Assembly (NCBI GenBank): GCA_039961735.1
Contig: JABRVX010000041.1
Coordinates: forward strand, 1 to 64,000
From: Fimbriimonadia bacterium
Lineage (GTDB): Bacteria; Armatimonadota; Fimbriimonadia; Fimbriimonadales; JABRVX01
DNA length: 64,000 nt
Reading direction: 5' to 3'
Shown here: piece after piece, positions 38,298-47,942 of the stretch
How the letters are laid out: each line of letters starts with the position of its first letter
Position numbering within the stretch: position 1 is the stretch's first letter
The notes under the pieces: model-generated
Told to the model about the DNA's origin: nothing
The model's input: the letters and a program-made list of their open reading frames with translations, nothing else
The model's database searches: none
Position numbers and translations under genes: made by a program

Positions 38298-38600
38298 ATG
38301 GGCAACGGTAGAAGTCATGTACCGATCCGCACATGTGTGGGCTGTGCACGCAAGGCTGCGAAAGGCGATCTGGTTCGGTTGGCCCTCGATCCGGACGGCC
38401 GACTGCTGCGGGACCAGCGCAACCGCTTGCCCGGTCGAGGCGCTTACGTGTGTGGCGCAGCGTGCGCGCGAGTGGCGGCGAAGTACGGCAGGTTCGAAAG
38501 AGCCTATCGCCGCTCGGTAGCCAAGAATGCTATTGAGGAGTGTCTGGCGACCTGGGAAAACGAGGTGAGTATTGGCGGTAACGAAACTGAAACTGAGTGA
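38298..38600 (+). CDS. ylxR: YlxR/RnpM-family RNA-binding protein
   Basis: 100 aa. DUF448 signature RTCVGCARKAAKGDLVRLAL and LPGRGAYVCGAACAR. In Bacillus and Clostridium relatives bind RNase P RNA or nucleoid DNA. It normally sits between nusA and infB; here it is followed by infB with a 29-bp overlap, but nusA is missing upstream, because metH diverges directly. Start choice between ATG 38298 and ATG 38268; neither has a strong ribosome site. Confidence 0.88.
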   Translation: MGNGRSHVPIRTCVGCARKAAKGDLVRLALDPDGRLLRDQRNRLPGRGAYVCGAACARVAAKYGRFERAYRRSVAKNAIEECLATWENEVSIGGNETETE

Positions 38601-40515
38601 CCTGGCAAAAGAACTGGGCATCCTGCCGCACCAACTTCTTCGCGTCCTGCAACAGGTTGGTGTCGAAGTCAAGACCGACGACCCTGAGCTTACCGAAGAT
38701 GTAATCGAGGCCGCCAGAGAACTCGTTCAGGACGAGTCGTTCGACAACGACAGGGTGTACGTCAAGCCCAACCAGACGGTGCGGTCGCTCGCCAAGGTGT
38801 TCGACAGTAAGGCGGAGGACCTCCAGAAGCGGCTGATGGAAGACGGCCTTTTGGTCGGCCTGACACAGCGCCTCAAGCCGGAGGTCGTGGAGCAGCTCGC
38901 CGACGAACTCGGCTACATCCTGGAGTGGGACGAGGGCACCACACCCGTCGCTCCCCCCAAACCCGCCGCTCACAAGCCGAATAAGTCAAAGACGGGAGTG
39001 CAACCTCGTCCTCCCATCGTCACCATCCTCGGCCACGTGGACCACGGCAAGACCACGCTGCTCGACCACATCCGCCACTCGGCGGTGGCCGCAGGAGAGG
39101 CGGGCGGCATCACGCAGCACATCGGCGCCTACCAGGTAGAGGTGGCTGGGCGCAAGATCACTTTCCTGGACACCCCCGGCCACGAGGCATTTACCGCGAT
39201 GCGTGCGCGAGGCGCGCAGGTCACCGATATTGCTATCCTGGTAGTGGCTGCCGAGGACGGCATCATGCCGCAGACTCGCGAGGCCATTGACCACGCAAAG
39301 AGCGCCGGGGTGCCTATCATCGTAGCCATCAACAAGTGCGACAAGCCCGACGCGAACCCGGAGCGTGTAAAGCAGCAGCTCACCGAGCACGGGCTGGTGC
39401 CAGAAGACTGGGGTGGCGACACTATCGTCTGCAACATCTCGGCCCTCACGGGCGAAGGCGTGCCGCATCTGCTCGAAATGATCCTGCTCGTGGCCGATGT
39501 CGCGGAGATTGCCGCCGATCCGAAGGCGCCGCTCGATGCGGTGGTGATCGAGGCCCGGTTGGACAAAGGCCGAGGGCCGCTGGCTACCGTGCTCGTCCAT
39601 GAGGGCACGTTGCGCCGAGGCGACGCCATTCAGGTGTCACGGGCGTACGGCAGCGTGCGGGCCATGAACGACTTCGAAGGCAAGCCGGTTGCCGAGGCGG
39701 GTCCTGGTATGCCGGTCGAGGTGCTTGGTCTTTCGGAGCCGCCGGAAGCCGGGGACAAGGTAGTTGCCTGCAAGAACGAGCGAGAGGCGCGCGCCAAAGC
39801 CGAAGCGGTGAAGACGGCCTTGCGCGAGCAGAGCATGGCCCCTACACCCCACCATCGGGCCAGCCTCCAAGACCTCCTGCGTTCCATGGCCGAGAGCGAG
39901 ACCAAAGAGCTGAACATAATCCTCCGCGCCGACGTGAAGGGGTCGGTGGAGGCAATCGCCGAGCAGCTCAACAAGCTGCAGTTCGAAGACGTTAGGGTGA
40001 AGGTGATTTCGCAGGGCGTCGGTTCCATCACCGAAAACGACATTCTTCTCGCCCGAGCCGCATCCGCGGTATGCGTGGCCTTCAATACGGGTATCGAGCC
40101 AGGGGCGAAGAGGGCGGCCAAGGACCAGAACATAGACGTTCGCTATTACAACATCATCTACGAGCTGCTCGAAGACATGGAGTTGGCAGCCAAGGGCTTG
40201 CTCGCTCCGAAATTCGAGGAAACTCTACACGGAGTCGCCGAGATTCGAAGGGTGTTCAAGCTCTCGAAGGGCTACACCGTCGCCGGGTGCTACGTCACCG
40301 AGGGCAAGATACTCCGGAGCGCCCGCGCACGAGTTCGGCGGCCTGGCGTGGAAGAGCCGCTGTTCGACGGCGCAATCGCCTCGCTAAAACACATCAAAGA
40401 TGACGTGCGGGAGATGGCGGCGGGCTTCGAGTGCGGCATCCAGCTCGAGGGGTTCACTGGGTACGCAGAAGGCGATCTGATCGAGTGCTACTCGCTCGAG
40501 CAGGTCGGGCTCTAG
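38572..40515 (+). CDS. infB: Translation initiation factor IF-2
   Basis: 647 aa, compact (no long Lys/Pro-rich linker). GTPase that brings initiator tRNA to the 30S subunit. Two IF2-N-like modules ([38 protein letters not shown]), then G1 [12 protein letters not shown]3 DTPGHEAF, G4 NKCDKP, domains II-IV to the end. TTG start preceded by GAGGTGAG inside ylxR. No rbfA or truB follows. Confidence 0.96.
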   Translation: MAVTKLKLSDLAKELGILPHQLLRVLQQVGVEVKTDDPELTEDVIEAARELVQDESFDNDRVYVKPNQTVRSLAKVFDSKAEDLQKRLMEDGLLVGLTQRLKPEVVEQLADELGYILEWDEGTTPVAPPKPAAHKPNKSKTGVQPRPPIVTILGHVDHGKTTLLDHIRHSAVAAGEAGGITQHIGAYQVEVAGRKITFLDTPGHEAFTAMRARGAQVTDIAILVVAAEDGIMPQTREAIDHAKSAGVPIIVAINKCDKPDANPERVKQQLTEHGLVPEDWGGDTIVCNISALTGEGVPHLLEMILLVADVAEIAADPKAPLDAVVIEARLDKGRGPLATVLVHEGTLRRGDAIQVSRAYGSVRAMNDFEGKPVAEAGPGMPVEVLGLSEPPEAGDKVVACKNEREARAKAEAVKTALREQSMAPTPHHRASLQDLLRSMAESETKELNIILRADVKGSVEAIAEQLNKLQFEDVRVKVISQGVGSITENDILLARAASAVCVAFNTGIEPGAKRAAKDQNIDVRYYNIIYELLEDMELAAKGLLAPKFEETLHGVAEIRRVFKLSKGYTVAGCYVTEGKILRSARARVRRPGVEEPLFDGAIASLKHIKDDVREMAAGFECGIQLEGFTGYAEGDLIECYSLEQVGL

Positions 40516-40527
40516 CGGAAACTCCCG

Positions 40528-41370
40528 TCAGTCCCAGCAAACGACAGCCGCCATGGGGACCAGCAACAGTCGCATGCTGCGCTTTGGTTCCAGAGGCAAC
40601 ACTTCTAGGGTCATGGTGAAGCTATGGCGGAAGGGCAACTCCGACGAGGTGGACTCCAGCGTTAGGGTCTCCGTGCCCGTGTTCTTCAGCAGGCGGCCAT
40701 CGGCAGGGCGTAACCACATCGTGTAGCGCAGTTCGCGACGTATTCGAAGGTCAATCTTCGGGCCCTCGTTTCCGAGTCCCGCATCACTGACTTGCTCGAA
40801 CGCGGCCACAGCGCCGACTTTCAGGGTCGGCTTGTCCGCGAGGTCCTCTATCCCCTCGAACTTGTAGGATATCTTCGGAGTGCCCACGGGCCGCAACGCG
40901 GGCGAGAGGTCTGCGGGATAAGGCTCGTCCCAGGCGTCCCCCGGCTCGACAGGCTTGGGCGGCAGGGCGGCGAGCATCACATCCCGATACCACTGCATCG
41001 AAGCCTCGAATCCTCCGGGAGCAGCCGTGTCGCCCGTAACCTCGAGCTTCCCATCCTTACGGACCAGCACCTGGACCTGAGAGGAGCGCTTCATCTGCTG
41101 CAGCACGTCGTCGCTGAGCGCCGGCGAGCCCTCGGCGTCCAGCTTGACGGTGGTCCGTGTCAGCTGTAGCCGGGTCTCGTCCGGGTGGACCGACAGCACT
41201 TCGAGGTCCACGCGCCATGTGCCGCCCGAACCCTTCATCACCGCATCCGCATCCTTCTGCTTGCGGATGACCACGTACGAGGCCTTCTCGCCCTGTCGGA
41301 AGCTTCGAACGATCTCGACGGGCTCGGCCACTATGGGAGAAAACGCGGCAAGAAGGCACACTTCGATCAT
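40528..41370 (-). CDS. Secreted protein, fourth member of the 19-22 kb family
   Basis: 280 aa from ATG 41370 (a TTG 10 codons upstream is also open). Signal peptide (MIEVCLLAAFSPIVA). Opens with SFRQGEKASYVVIRKQ, central GDAWDEPYPADLSP, and a late 'LRPADGRLLKNTGTETLTLE'. The spacing matches the secreted proteins at 18980-21883. Located alone, convergent with infB and divergent from prfA. Function unknown. Confidence 0.75.
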   Translation of the reverse strand: MIEVCLLAAFSPIVAEPVEIVRSFRQGEKASYVVIRKQKDADAVMKGSGGTWRVDLEVLSVHPDETRLQLTRTTVKLDAEGSPALSDDVLQQMKRSSQVQVLVRKDGKLEVTGDTAAPGGFEASMQWYRDVMLAALPPKPVEPGDAWDEPYPADLSPALRPVGTPKISYKFEGIEDLADKPTLKVGAVAAFEQVSDAGLGNEGPKIDLRIRRELRYTMWLRPADGRLLKNTGTETLTLESTSSELPFRHSFTMTLEVLPLEPKRSMRLLLVPMAAVVCWD

Positions 41371-41451
41371 ACGTTTGCACCGTTGGGCAACCGGGAACAA
41401 CCCAATGCCGATACTACGCCATGGCCGGAACCGGTTCCCGCTGGTATTCTT

Positions 41452-42516
41452 ATGTCCGTGCTAGAGAAACTGAAACAGGTAGAGGAACGCTATGAAGAGG
41501 CAGAGCGTCTCCTTTCAGACCCAGCTGTTGCCTCGGACCCCAAGGAACTGCAGCGCCTTGGAAAGATCCGTGCCGAGTTGCAGGACGTTGTGGGTGTGTA
41601 TCGTGCATACCGAGAAGCCCATGAGCAGCTCGCGGAGGCGCGCGCCTTGGTGGACGACCCCGAAATGAGAGACATGGCCCTCGACGAGATGGATCGCCTA
41701 CGCGCCGAGATCGCCGCATACGAGGACAAGCTGCGCGTCATGCTGCTGCCGAAGGACCCCAATGACGAGAAGAACGTCGTGATCGAGATCCGTGCGGGGG
41801 TAGGCGGCGAGGAAGCTGCACTGTTTGCTCGAGATCTCTATACGATGTACGCCCGATTCGCCGAACGCAAAGGCTGGAAAACCGAGCTGGTCGACTACGA
41901 GGACTCGGATATGGGTGGTGCCAGCCTAATCACCTTCAACATCGAGGGCAAGGGTGCTTACAGCCAGTTGAAGCACGAAAGCGGCGTTCACCGAGTGCAG
42001 AGGGTCCCGGCTACCGAAAGCAGCGGAAGAATCCATACCAGTGCCGCAAGCGTGGTAGTGATTCCTGAAGCTGATGAGGTGGACGTCGAGATCAATCCAG
42101 CGGACATCGAATGGGAGAGTTTCCGGGCGAGCAGCGCCGGCGGCCAGCACATGCAGAAGAACGAGACTGCCGTGCGCCTGGTGCACAAGCCTTCGGGCAT
42201 CGTGGTGCAGTGTCAGGACGAGCGGTCGCAGGCACAGAACAAGTACAAGGCGATGAAGGTGCTGCGCGCGAAGCTGTATGAGCGTGAACTGGCGGCGCAG
42301 ACGGCCAGTGCCGACGCCTCGCGTAAGGCTGCCATCGGCACAGGGGATAGGAGCGACAAGATACGCACCTACAACTACCCCCAGAACCGCGTGACCGACC
42401 ACCGGATCAACCTGACGATCACGAACCTATCAGGCATCATGGACGGCGATATCCAGGCCCTCTGCGATGCCCTCATCGCAGACCATCAGGCCAAGCTCCT
42501 CGCCGCCACACAGTAA
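41452..42516 (+). CDS. prfA: Peptide chain release factor 1
   Basis: 354 aa, normal length. Releases peptides at UAA/UAG. The stop-codon motif PAT ([13 protein letters not shown]) identifies RF1, and the GGQ motif ([16 protein letters not shown]) is the catalytic loop. ATG at 41452 opens the conserved N terminus ([19 protein letters not shown]). The prmC methyltransferase gene that often follows is absent. Confidence 0.97.
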   Translation: MSVLEKLKQVEERYEEAERLLSDPAVASDPKELQRLGKIRAELQDVVGVYRAYREAHEQLAEARALVDDPEMRDMALDEMDRLRAEIAAYEDKLRVMLLPKDPNDEKNVVIEIRAGVGGEEAALFARDLYTMYARFAERKGWKTELVDYEDSDMGGASLITFNIEGKGAYSQLKHESGVHRVQRVPATESSGRIHTSAASVVVIPEADEVDVEINPADIEWESFRASSAGGQHMQKNETAVRLVHKPSGIVVQCQDERSQAQNKYKAMKVLRAKLYERELAAQTASADASRKAAIGTGDRSDKIRTYNYPQNRVTDHRINLTITNLSGIMDGDIQALCDALIADHQAKLLAATQ

Positions 42517-42519
42517 TCC

Positions 42520-42546
42520 TTCCCTCTCCCCGCCTCGCGGAGGGAA
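42520..42546. terminator. Hairpin between prfA and the SPFH gene
   Basis: TTCCCTC (42520-42526) pairs with GAGGGAA (42540-42546), and a nested CCGC/GCGG lies within. It stands between convergent genes, directly after the prfA stop. Modest stability and no T-run. Confidence 0.4.
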
Positions 42547-42634
42547 TGATATACACCAACTCCGTAGGAACACATGCCTCCACGGAGACCCTCCCCTTGA
42601 GCGCGCCGATCTCAAACCGCACGCAGTACCGGTC

Positions 42635-43552
42635 CTATTCGCCCGATTTCTGTTCGCCGACGGTGTTGGCGAGGGCGGTCATGCCCATTGCACCTCCCAG
42701 TCCCATCGACTCCACCGCTGTGCTCGGCACCACGATCAGCGCGCCTTTCTCCTTCAGCCCTTCGTACAGCATGTTCATCGCCCGCAGGTGCAGCGCGATC
42801 GGGTTGCTTTCGTACTGCTCGCCGGCACGAACGAAACTCTCGGCGATCTGTCGCTCAGCATCGCCCAAGATCACCCGAGCCTGGCGCTCGCGTTCGGCCT
42901 GTGCCTGCCTCGACATTGCATCCTGAAGCTCCGCCGGGATCACGATGTCCCGAATCTCGACCGACTCCACGGTGATGCCCCACGGGGTGGTCTCGCGGTC
43001 AATCATGGCTTGCAGCTTTTCGCCCAACTGCTTGCGCCCGATGAGCAGTTCTGCCAGCATGGACTCGCCGATGATGTCTCGTAGGTTCGTCTGCGCTTTG
43101 TAGAAGATGGCGCGCTGGTACTCGTTGACTTCGAGTGTGGCCTTCTGCGCATCCCACACGTGCCAAAACAGCACGGCGTCCACGTCCACCGGGACGGTGT
43201 CCTTGGTCAGCGTCTGCTGTGCGCTGAACGACGTGGTCTGCACCCGATGGTCAACCCACTGCACCACCTGATCCACGAAAGGCAGAATCCAAAAAGGCCC
43301 ACGCTGATAAGCCTTGTGAAAGTGGCCCGCCCGCAGCACGACCGCTTTCTCCCATTGCTCGGCGACCCGCAGTCCCGAAGCGAAATAGAAGGCTACGATA
43401 CCAGCGATTACGGTGGGCACCACGGCCTGCCCGGCAATGAAGAAGGTGGCGGCCGTCACTCCCGCAGCGGCCAGGTACGCGATGAACTGAAGCGGGTGGG
43501 GTGAATGCTGCGATGCCATTTTGTGTACACCCATATCCGAACGTGTGATCAT
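42635..43552 (-). CDS. SPFH/Band 7 (slipin-like) membrane protein
   Basis: 305 aa. Two N-terminal hydrophobic segments (about 20-60), then an SPFH domain (GLRVAEQWEKAVVLRAGHFH, RGPFWILPFVDQVVQWVDHR, TKDTVPVDVDAVLFW) and a C-terminal coiled part with a Gly/Met-rich tail. Slipins form membrane scaffolds or microdomains. ATG overlaps the GntR gene stop by 4 bp (ATGA), with GGAGGAGAG upstream, so the regulator and the membrane protein are one unit, and the regulator probably controls it. Confidence 0.9.
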   Translation of the reverse strand: MITRSDMGVHKMASQHSPHPLQFIAYLAAAGVTAATFFIAGQAVVPTVIAGIVAFYFASGLRVAEQWEKAVVLRAGHFHKAYQRGPFWILPFVDQVVQWVDHRVQTTSFSAQQTLTKDTVPVDVDAVLFWHVWDAQKATLEVNEYQRAIFYKAQTNLRDIIGESMLAELLIGRKQLGEKLQAMIDRETTPWGITVESVEIRDIVIPAELQDAMSRQAQAERERQARVILGDAERQIAESFVRAGEQYESNPIALHLRAMNMLYEGLKEKGALIVVPSTAVESMGLGGAMGMTALANTVGEQKSGE

Positions 43553-43929
43553 CTTCTCTCCTCCGAGGCCTCTTGCTCGATAGCCTCGATCAGCTGCTCA
43601 GACCGGAAGCCGATGGCGGCGGCCTCCTGCAAAGCAGTCCGGGCGAGACCGCGCAGCCGCTCCTGGCGCGCGCGGTCCGACACGGCCGATGAGATGTCCT
43701 TGACGAAGGTGCCGACTCCTTGTTTCGTGTCAATCAAGCCTGCGCGGTGCAGCTCCATGTAGGCTCGCCCGACGGTATTGGTGTTGACCGAGAGGTCCAC
43801 CGCAAGTTCCCGCACTGTCGGTAACTGGTCGCCCACGCGCAGCTCTCCCGACAGAATGGCGAGGCGGATCTGATGGACGATCTGCGCGTACATCGGCATC
43901 ATGTCGTCGGGTCTGACCGTGATTTTCAT
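43549..43929 (-). CDS. YtrA-type GntR-family transcriptional regulator
   Basis: 126 aa. Winged HTH at about 15-80 (PMYAQIVHQIRLAILSGEL, LPTVRELAVDLSVNTNTVGRAY, GLIDTKQGVGTFV) and a short C-terminal helical part (about 45 residues) of the YtrA subfamily, used for dimerisation. Such regulators usually repress transport or membrane-protein operons. A perfect dyad 24 bp upstream of the ATG is a candidate operator. Start at ATG 43929; the longer frame to 43968 runs across the dyad. Confidence 0.9.
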   Translation of the reverse strand: MKITVRPDDMMPMYAQIVHQIRLAILSGELRVGDQLPTVRELAVDLSVNTNTVGRAYMELHRAGLIDTKQGVGTFVKDISSAVSDRARQERLRGLARTALQEAAAIGFRSEQLIEAIEQEASEERR

Positions 43930-43952
43930 CGTACCGCCGCGTTCCGATGTTC

Positions 43953-43965
43953 TACTACAGTAGTA
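43953..43965. promoter_or_regulatory. Candidate operator for the GntR regulator
   Basis: TACTAC-A-GTAGTA, a perfect 6+6 dyad around a single base, lies 24 bp upstream of the regulator's start codon, where a repressor would block its own promoter. Assignment to the regulator is inferred from position. Confidence 0.45.
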
Positions 43966-44049
43966 CAATCTCGCTTGGCGCTGCGTTGCGCTCGACAGGG
44001 CCTGTCCCGCGCATGCGACCTACATCGGCACTCAGCGGGGCACGAGAGC

Positions 44050-44223
44050 CTAGCCGGTGGGCGGCGCCGGAACTGGAGCGCCGGGCGGAGCGGGCGGGTT
44101 CGGCCTATCGTCAGGACCGGGCCGTGGCGGCTCACGCAGCACGAAGTACCCGACGACGGCGATCACGATGACCGCAATGGCAATCACGATCCAAGACAGC
44201 GCTGCGGGTACCTGCTTTTTCAC
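44050..44223 (-). CDS. Small single-span membrane protein with proline-rich tail
   Basis: 57 aa, GTG start 6 bases after an ideal AAGGAGG. Sequence plan: MKKQVPAALSW, one hydrophobic span of about 17 residues (VIAIAVIVIAVVGYFVL), then a Pro/Gly tail ending APPTG. It lies 45 bp after the prepilin gene. Similar small proteins commonly follow prepilin-like genes in Armatimonadota and relatives (my recollection, not checked). No enzymatic domain; a possible partner in prepilin export or anchoring (inference). Confidence 0.72.
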   Translation of the reverse strand: MKKQVPAALSWIVIAIAVIVIAVVGYFVLREPPRPGPDDRPNPPAPPGAPVPAPPTG

Positions 44224-44268
44224 CGTGCTCCTCCTTGTACTCCCAATCCATACTTAGGTGCTGCAGGC

Positions 44269-45081
44269 CTATCGGCTCTTGCTGACATCGTCGCCCCAGA
44301 ACGCCTTCTTGTCTGGATCCCAGTTGGCCCAGTCGTTGTAGGTAGTGTTCGGCCCGAGGTACACGTTCGATCCCCCGGAGATGGTTTTAGAGTGGCTGTC
44401 CGCATACGCGACACAGAGTCGCTCTCGATGGTACCGCTGCGCCGCCCACACGTTGTTGCGCCAGTAGTAGGTGTTCTGGTCGGCGTTGGGGTCCGTCATC
44501 GGTCGGGCGGCTTCGAAGTTGACGTAGATGAAACTGCCCCACATATGGTCGCGAGGGTCGCGGGTGGTCAAGAGCATGGAACGCTCCACCAGACGCTCCT
44601 GTGCCGCGAGCTTCCTGCTCGGGTGGAAGATCCACCCGCCGTTCCACTCCCACCAACCGAAGAGGCCCCGCTCATTTGCGGCCATCGTGGCCCAGCCAAA
44701 CCAGTTGAACCGGTCCCTGCCAGACGCGTCCTTCGAACCAGGTGGATGGAAGTAGGCGGGTGGAAGCTGCGCTGCGTCGTTCATCACCTCCCCGCTTTTC
44801 ACGTAGCGGTACACCGCGACACTCCAGGTGACGAAGGTCCAGTTCACGTCCGGCCAGCCGGCAAACCATTCGCCGTACCACGGCTGAGGAGTGCGCTGGT
44901 CTACGTCGTCTGCGTACATGAGCACAGAGGTGGCGACTTGCTTCAGGTTCGAGAGGGTCTTGGTGGTCTTGACGGCTTTTCGTGCCGAGGCAAAAACAGG
45001 AAAGAGGATGGCGGCCAGGATCGCAATGATGGCGATGACCACCAAGAGCTCTATGAGAGTGAACCCACGACGCAACGTCAT
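44269..45081 (-). CDS. Prepilin-like protein (type II pseudopilin, DUF1559-like style)
   Basis: 270 aa. Class III signal: RRGFTLIELLVVIAI, with the cleavage G and the +5 Glu, continuing to ILFPVFASARK. The globular part is Trp-rich (FGWWEWNGGWIF) and ends with YADSHSKTISGG, a variant of the C-terminal H-x-DG-like motif seen in this family. It would be processed by prepilin peptidase and assembled or surface-displayed. GGGAGGT precedes the ATG at 45081. Not part of either pilus gene block; followed by the small membrane protein gene. Confidence 0.88.
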   Translation of the reverse strand: MTLRRGFTLIELLVVIAIIAILAAILFPVFASARKAVKTTKTLSNLKQVATSVLMYADDVDQRTPQPWYGEWFAGWPDVNWTFVTWSVAVYRYVKSGEVMNDAAQLPPAYFHPPGSKDASGRDRFNWFGWATMAANERGLFGWWEWNGGWIFHPSRKLAAQERLVERSMLLTTRDPRDHMWGSFIYVNFEAARPMTDPNADQNTYYWRNNVWAAQRYHRERLCVAYADSHSKTISGGSNVYLGPNTTYNDWANWDPDKKAFWGDDVSKSR

Positions 45082-45279
45082 CTGGTACCTCCCGGCGTTT
45101 GACAAAATCGCCAAGCGCACAGGCCATTGTATCACGGAAGGCGGCTCTGCGAGCCGTCGTGTTCCCGCCACTTGTTCCGAATCGGAATGCGGCGACAGGG
45201 CATTGGCCCGGCTCGGTTCACTGCGGTTCCCGCCCGGTGCTACACTCGGCTCAGACAACGCGCGAAACGGAGGAGTTCG

Positions 45280-46824
45280 ATGGTACTTCCCTATCGGCCT
45301 GAGCCATATGTAGACTTCTCGCAACCCGAGCCCGTGGCCAAGATGCGCGAGGCTCTCGCCCTGGTTGCGGAGCAACTCGGCAGGGACTACCCCAACTGGA
45401 TTGGCGGGCGAGAAGTCCGCACCGAAGACCAGATGGTGTCCATCAATCCGGGCAACACCGAGCAGGTGATTGGTCGGTTTCCGAAGGTCGATGCCAAGCT
45501 TGCGGACGAAGCGGTACGCGCGGCGGCTGCGAGCTTCGAGCACTGGAGCCGCTTCCCATACGATGCCAGGGCGAAGATCCTGTTCCGGGTCGCCGCAATT
45601 ATGCGACGACGCATCTACGAGCTGTGTGCGTGGATGGTATACGAGGTTAGCAAGTCGTATGCCGAGGCGTACGCCGAGGTTGCCGAAGCGATCGACTTTG
45701 CCGAGTGGTACGGAAGGGAGATGCTGCGAATCGGCGGGTCACAGCCCACAGTGCCATTTCCTGGAGAAGACAACGAGCTGCGGTACATTCCGCTCGGGGT
45801 AGGCGTGGTGATTCCACCCTGGAACTTCCCGCTGGCGATCTGCTCCGGCATGACGGACGCTGCGATCGTCACCGGCAACACCGTCGTGCTCAAACCAGCC
45901 AGCACCTCGCCGGTCATCGCGTACAAGTACCTCGAGATCCTGCACGAGGCTGGCCTGCCGAAAGACGTGGTGAACTTCGTGACCGGACCCGGCGGGCTGA
46001 TGGGCGACACGCTGACGTCACATCCGTTGACGCGGTTCATCGCCTTCACAGGGTCGGCCGAGGTGGGCCTCCACATTAACCAGCTCGCTGCAACGCCCAA
46101 CCCCGAGTGCAAGTGGATCAAGCGCACGATCCTGGAGATGGGCGGCAAGGACTTCGTGGCGGTGGACGACAGTGCCGACCTCGATCTCGCTTCGACCGAA
46201 GCCGTCACGTCGGCATTCGGCTTCCAAGGCCAGAAGTGTTCGGCGGGTTCGCGCTTGATCGTGCACCAGGCAGTCTACGACGCGCTGGTGCCGATGGTGG
46301 TGGAGAAGGCTCGGAAGCTGTCCGTCGGCAACCCATCCGAGGGGAACATCATTGGCGCGGTGATAGACAAGAACGCATACAACCGCATTTGGGAGTATAT
46401 CGAGGTTGGCAAGGGCGAGGGCAAGCTGTTGCTGGGAGGCGAGAAGCTGGACCTGCCTGGGTACTACATTCCGCCGACGATTTTCGGCGATGTACCGGAG
46501 AACGCGCGGATCGCACAAGAGGAGATCTTCGGCCCGGTGCTGAGCATCATCAAGGCGCGGGATTTCGACCATATCATCGAGATCGCTAACGGGACCAACT
46601 ACGGCCTAACGGGCGCGCTGATATCCAAGAATCGCGAGCACCTAGAGCGAGGTCGGCACGAGTTGCACTGCGGCAACCTGTATCTCAACAGGAAGTGCAC
46701 CGGCGCACTCGTCGGTGTGCAGCCGTTCGGTGGCTTCAACATGTCGGGAACCGATTCGAAGGCCGGCGGCTCGGACTACCTGCTGTTGTTCACGCAGGCA
46801 AAGTCCATTACTGAGCGGTTCTGA
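45280..46824 (+). CDS. L-glutamate gamma-semialdehyde dehydrogenase (delta-1-pyrroline-5-carboxylate dehydrogenase)
   Basis: 514 aa. NAD-dependent oxidation of glutamate semialdehyde to glutamate, the last step of proline breakdown. Aldehyde dehydrogenase fold with catalytic C320 (FQGQKCSAGSR) and general base E286 (LEMGGKD); VIPPWNFPLAI and the C-terminal VGVQPFGGFNMSGTDSKAGG match the RocA-type group. GGAGGA lies just before the ATG at 45280. No proline dehydrogenase gene adjoins it; the RocA-type subgroup works as a separate enzyme. Confidence 0.9.
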   Translation: MVLPYRPEPYVDFSQPEPVAKMREALALVAEQLGRDYPNWIGGREVRTEDQMVSINPGNTEQVIGRFPKVDAKLADEAVRAAAASFEHWSRFPYDARAKILFRVAAIMRRRIYELCAWMVYEVSKSYAEAYAEVAEAIDFAEWYGREMLRIGGSQPTVPFPGEDNELRYIPLGVGVVIPPWNFPLAICSGMTDAAIVTGNTVVLKPASTSPVIAYKYLEILHEAGLPKDVVNFVTGPGGLMGDTLTSHPLTRFIAFTGSAEVGLHINQLAATPNPECKWIKRTILEMGGKDFVAVDDSADLDLASTEAVTSAFGFQGQKCSAGSRLIVHQAVYDALVPMVVEKARKLSVGNPSEGNIIGAVIDKNAYNRIWEYIEVGKGEGKLLLGGEKLDLPGYYIPPTIFGDVPENARIAQEEIFGPVLSIIKARDFDHIIEIANGTNYGLTGALISKNREHLERGRHELHCGNLYLNRKCTGALVGVQPFGGFNMSGTDSKAGGSDYLLLFTQAKSITERF

Positions 46825-46832
46825 ACGTGTTC

Positions 46833-46867
46833 GGGCCTCGGCGCGAGCAGTACTCGCGCCGGGGCCC
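46833..46867. terminator. Bidirectional terminator hairpin
   Basis: GGGCCTCGGCGCGAG (46833-46847) and CTCGCGCCGGGGCCC (46853-46867) form a 15-bp stem with one G-T pair around a 5-base loop, between the convergent dehydrogenase and dockerin-like genes. Confidence 0.7.
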
Positions 46868-46908
46868 CTCACTTCCGTGCCTGGTGCCTGGCCCCCGCAG
46901 TCGTGGCG

Positions 46909-47922
46909 TTACTGCGCTCCAGACTGGCCGAAGAAGGTGAGCACCGTATTCAGGTCCACCAGGTTCACCTGGCCCGACCCGTCCACGTCAGCGTGCGCTG
47001 CGTTGGTTTTGGCGAAGTTGATCAGGACGGTGTTCAGGTCATCGAGACCGATTGCGTTATCGAGGCTGACGTCCCCGTTCCTCGGAAGGCTCCAGTTGAG
47101 CTGCGTGGCACCGCCTATCGTGACCCCCGTCTTTTTTTCGGACAGCCAGCGTGCCACGCGAGCCACTACATCGAAGGTGCCGACATTATGCACGGTGACA
47201 CTGTACGCTCCGAAGGCGTCCAACGGAGCCGTGACGGTCTCCACTACTTGGCCACCGCTTTTCAGTGTAAGCTCCACCGATAGCTGGCTGGTGTCACCGA
47301 CCCACGAGCCGAGTTGCACTTGACCGGCGATGTCGGCTGATTGCCCCACGTACTCGCAGATCACGCGGATCACGAGGTCACCGCTGATACCGAGGATACA
47401 GCCATTAGTCCAGCCGATACTCGGGTCATAGATGAGGTTCTTTCCCGACTGACAACCGTTGGTATCCGTCACCAGGCTCGGCCCCAAGAGGGGGTTCACG
47501 GGATTCACGAAGAGCAGGCCAACCGCGAACGGCCCATTGTTGAACACGATGTTCTCGCCGCTCACGTCGAACTCGTTGAGGCCGCCGTCGCGCATTATAG
47601 GTCCGCCCAGGGACCGCACGAGGATGGGTGTCGGCGGGTTCTCTGCGCCACCCTGATAGAAGTTGATTGCGCCCTGCTCTTGGTCCGCCTGGGGGGGATT
47701 GAGCGAGTACCACATGATCTGTACCCGCTTGATCTTCAGCGGGAAGTTGGAGGGCGACGTGTTGAATACGGCCGCGCCGATGTCCCCTGGGGCGAATCCG
47801 GCTTGGATTGCGCCGGTTGCTCCGTCCACCAAACTGTCGTTCCGAAGCTCGAACTCCTGCGCGATTGCGGTACCTGCTAGTGCGGTGAGTACGGAGAGTC
47901 CGAGCAAACGTGCTGTCTTCAT
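46909..47922 (-). CDS. Secreted protein with C-terminal dockerin-like module
   Basis: 337 aa. Signal peptide (MKTARLLGLSVLTALAGTAIAQ). Residues about 25-205 are a domain of unknown type (FELRNDSLVDGATGAIQAGF). A beta-sandwich of about 75 residues (IAGQVQLGSWVGDTSQLSVE ... GAYSVTVHNVGTFDVVARVARWLSEKKTGV) follows. The dockerin-like pair of Ca loops is GDVSLDNAIGLDDLNTVL and ADVDGSGQVNLVDLNTVL. The sandwich plus loop pair recurs in the 62356-63465 protein. The start at 47922 removes a non-signal N-terminal extension. Confidence 0.85.
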   Translation of the reverse strand: MKTARLLGLSVLTALAGTAIAQEFELRNDSLVDGATGAIQAGFAPGDIGAAVFNTSPSNFPLKIKRVQIMWYSLNPPQADQEQGAINFYQGGAENPPTPILVRSLGGPIMRDGGLNEFDVSGENIVFNNGPFAVGLLFVNPVNPLLGPSLVTDTNGCQSGKNLIYDPSIGWTNGCILGISGDLVIRVICEYVGQSADIAGQVQLGSWVGDTSQLSVELTLKSGGQVVETVTAPLDAFGAYSVTVHNVGTFDVVARVARWLSEKKTGVTIGGATQLNWSLPRNGDVSLDNAIGLDDLNTVLINFAKTNAAHADVDGSGQVNLVDLNTVLTFFGQSGAQ

Positions 47923-47942
47923 CGAGTAAGCCCCCGGTTTCG

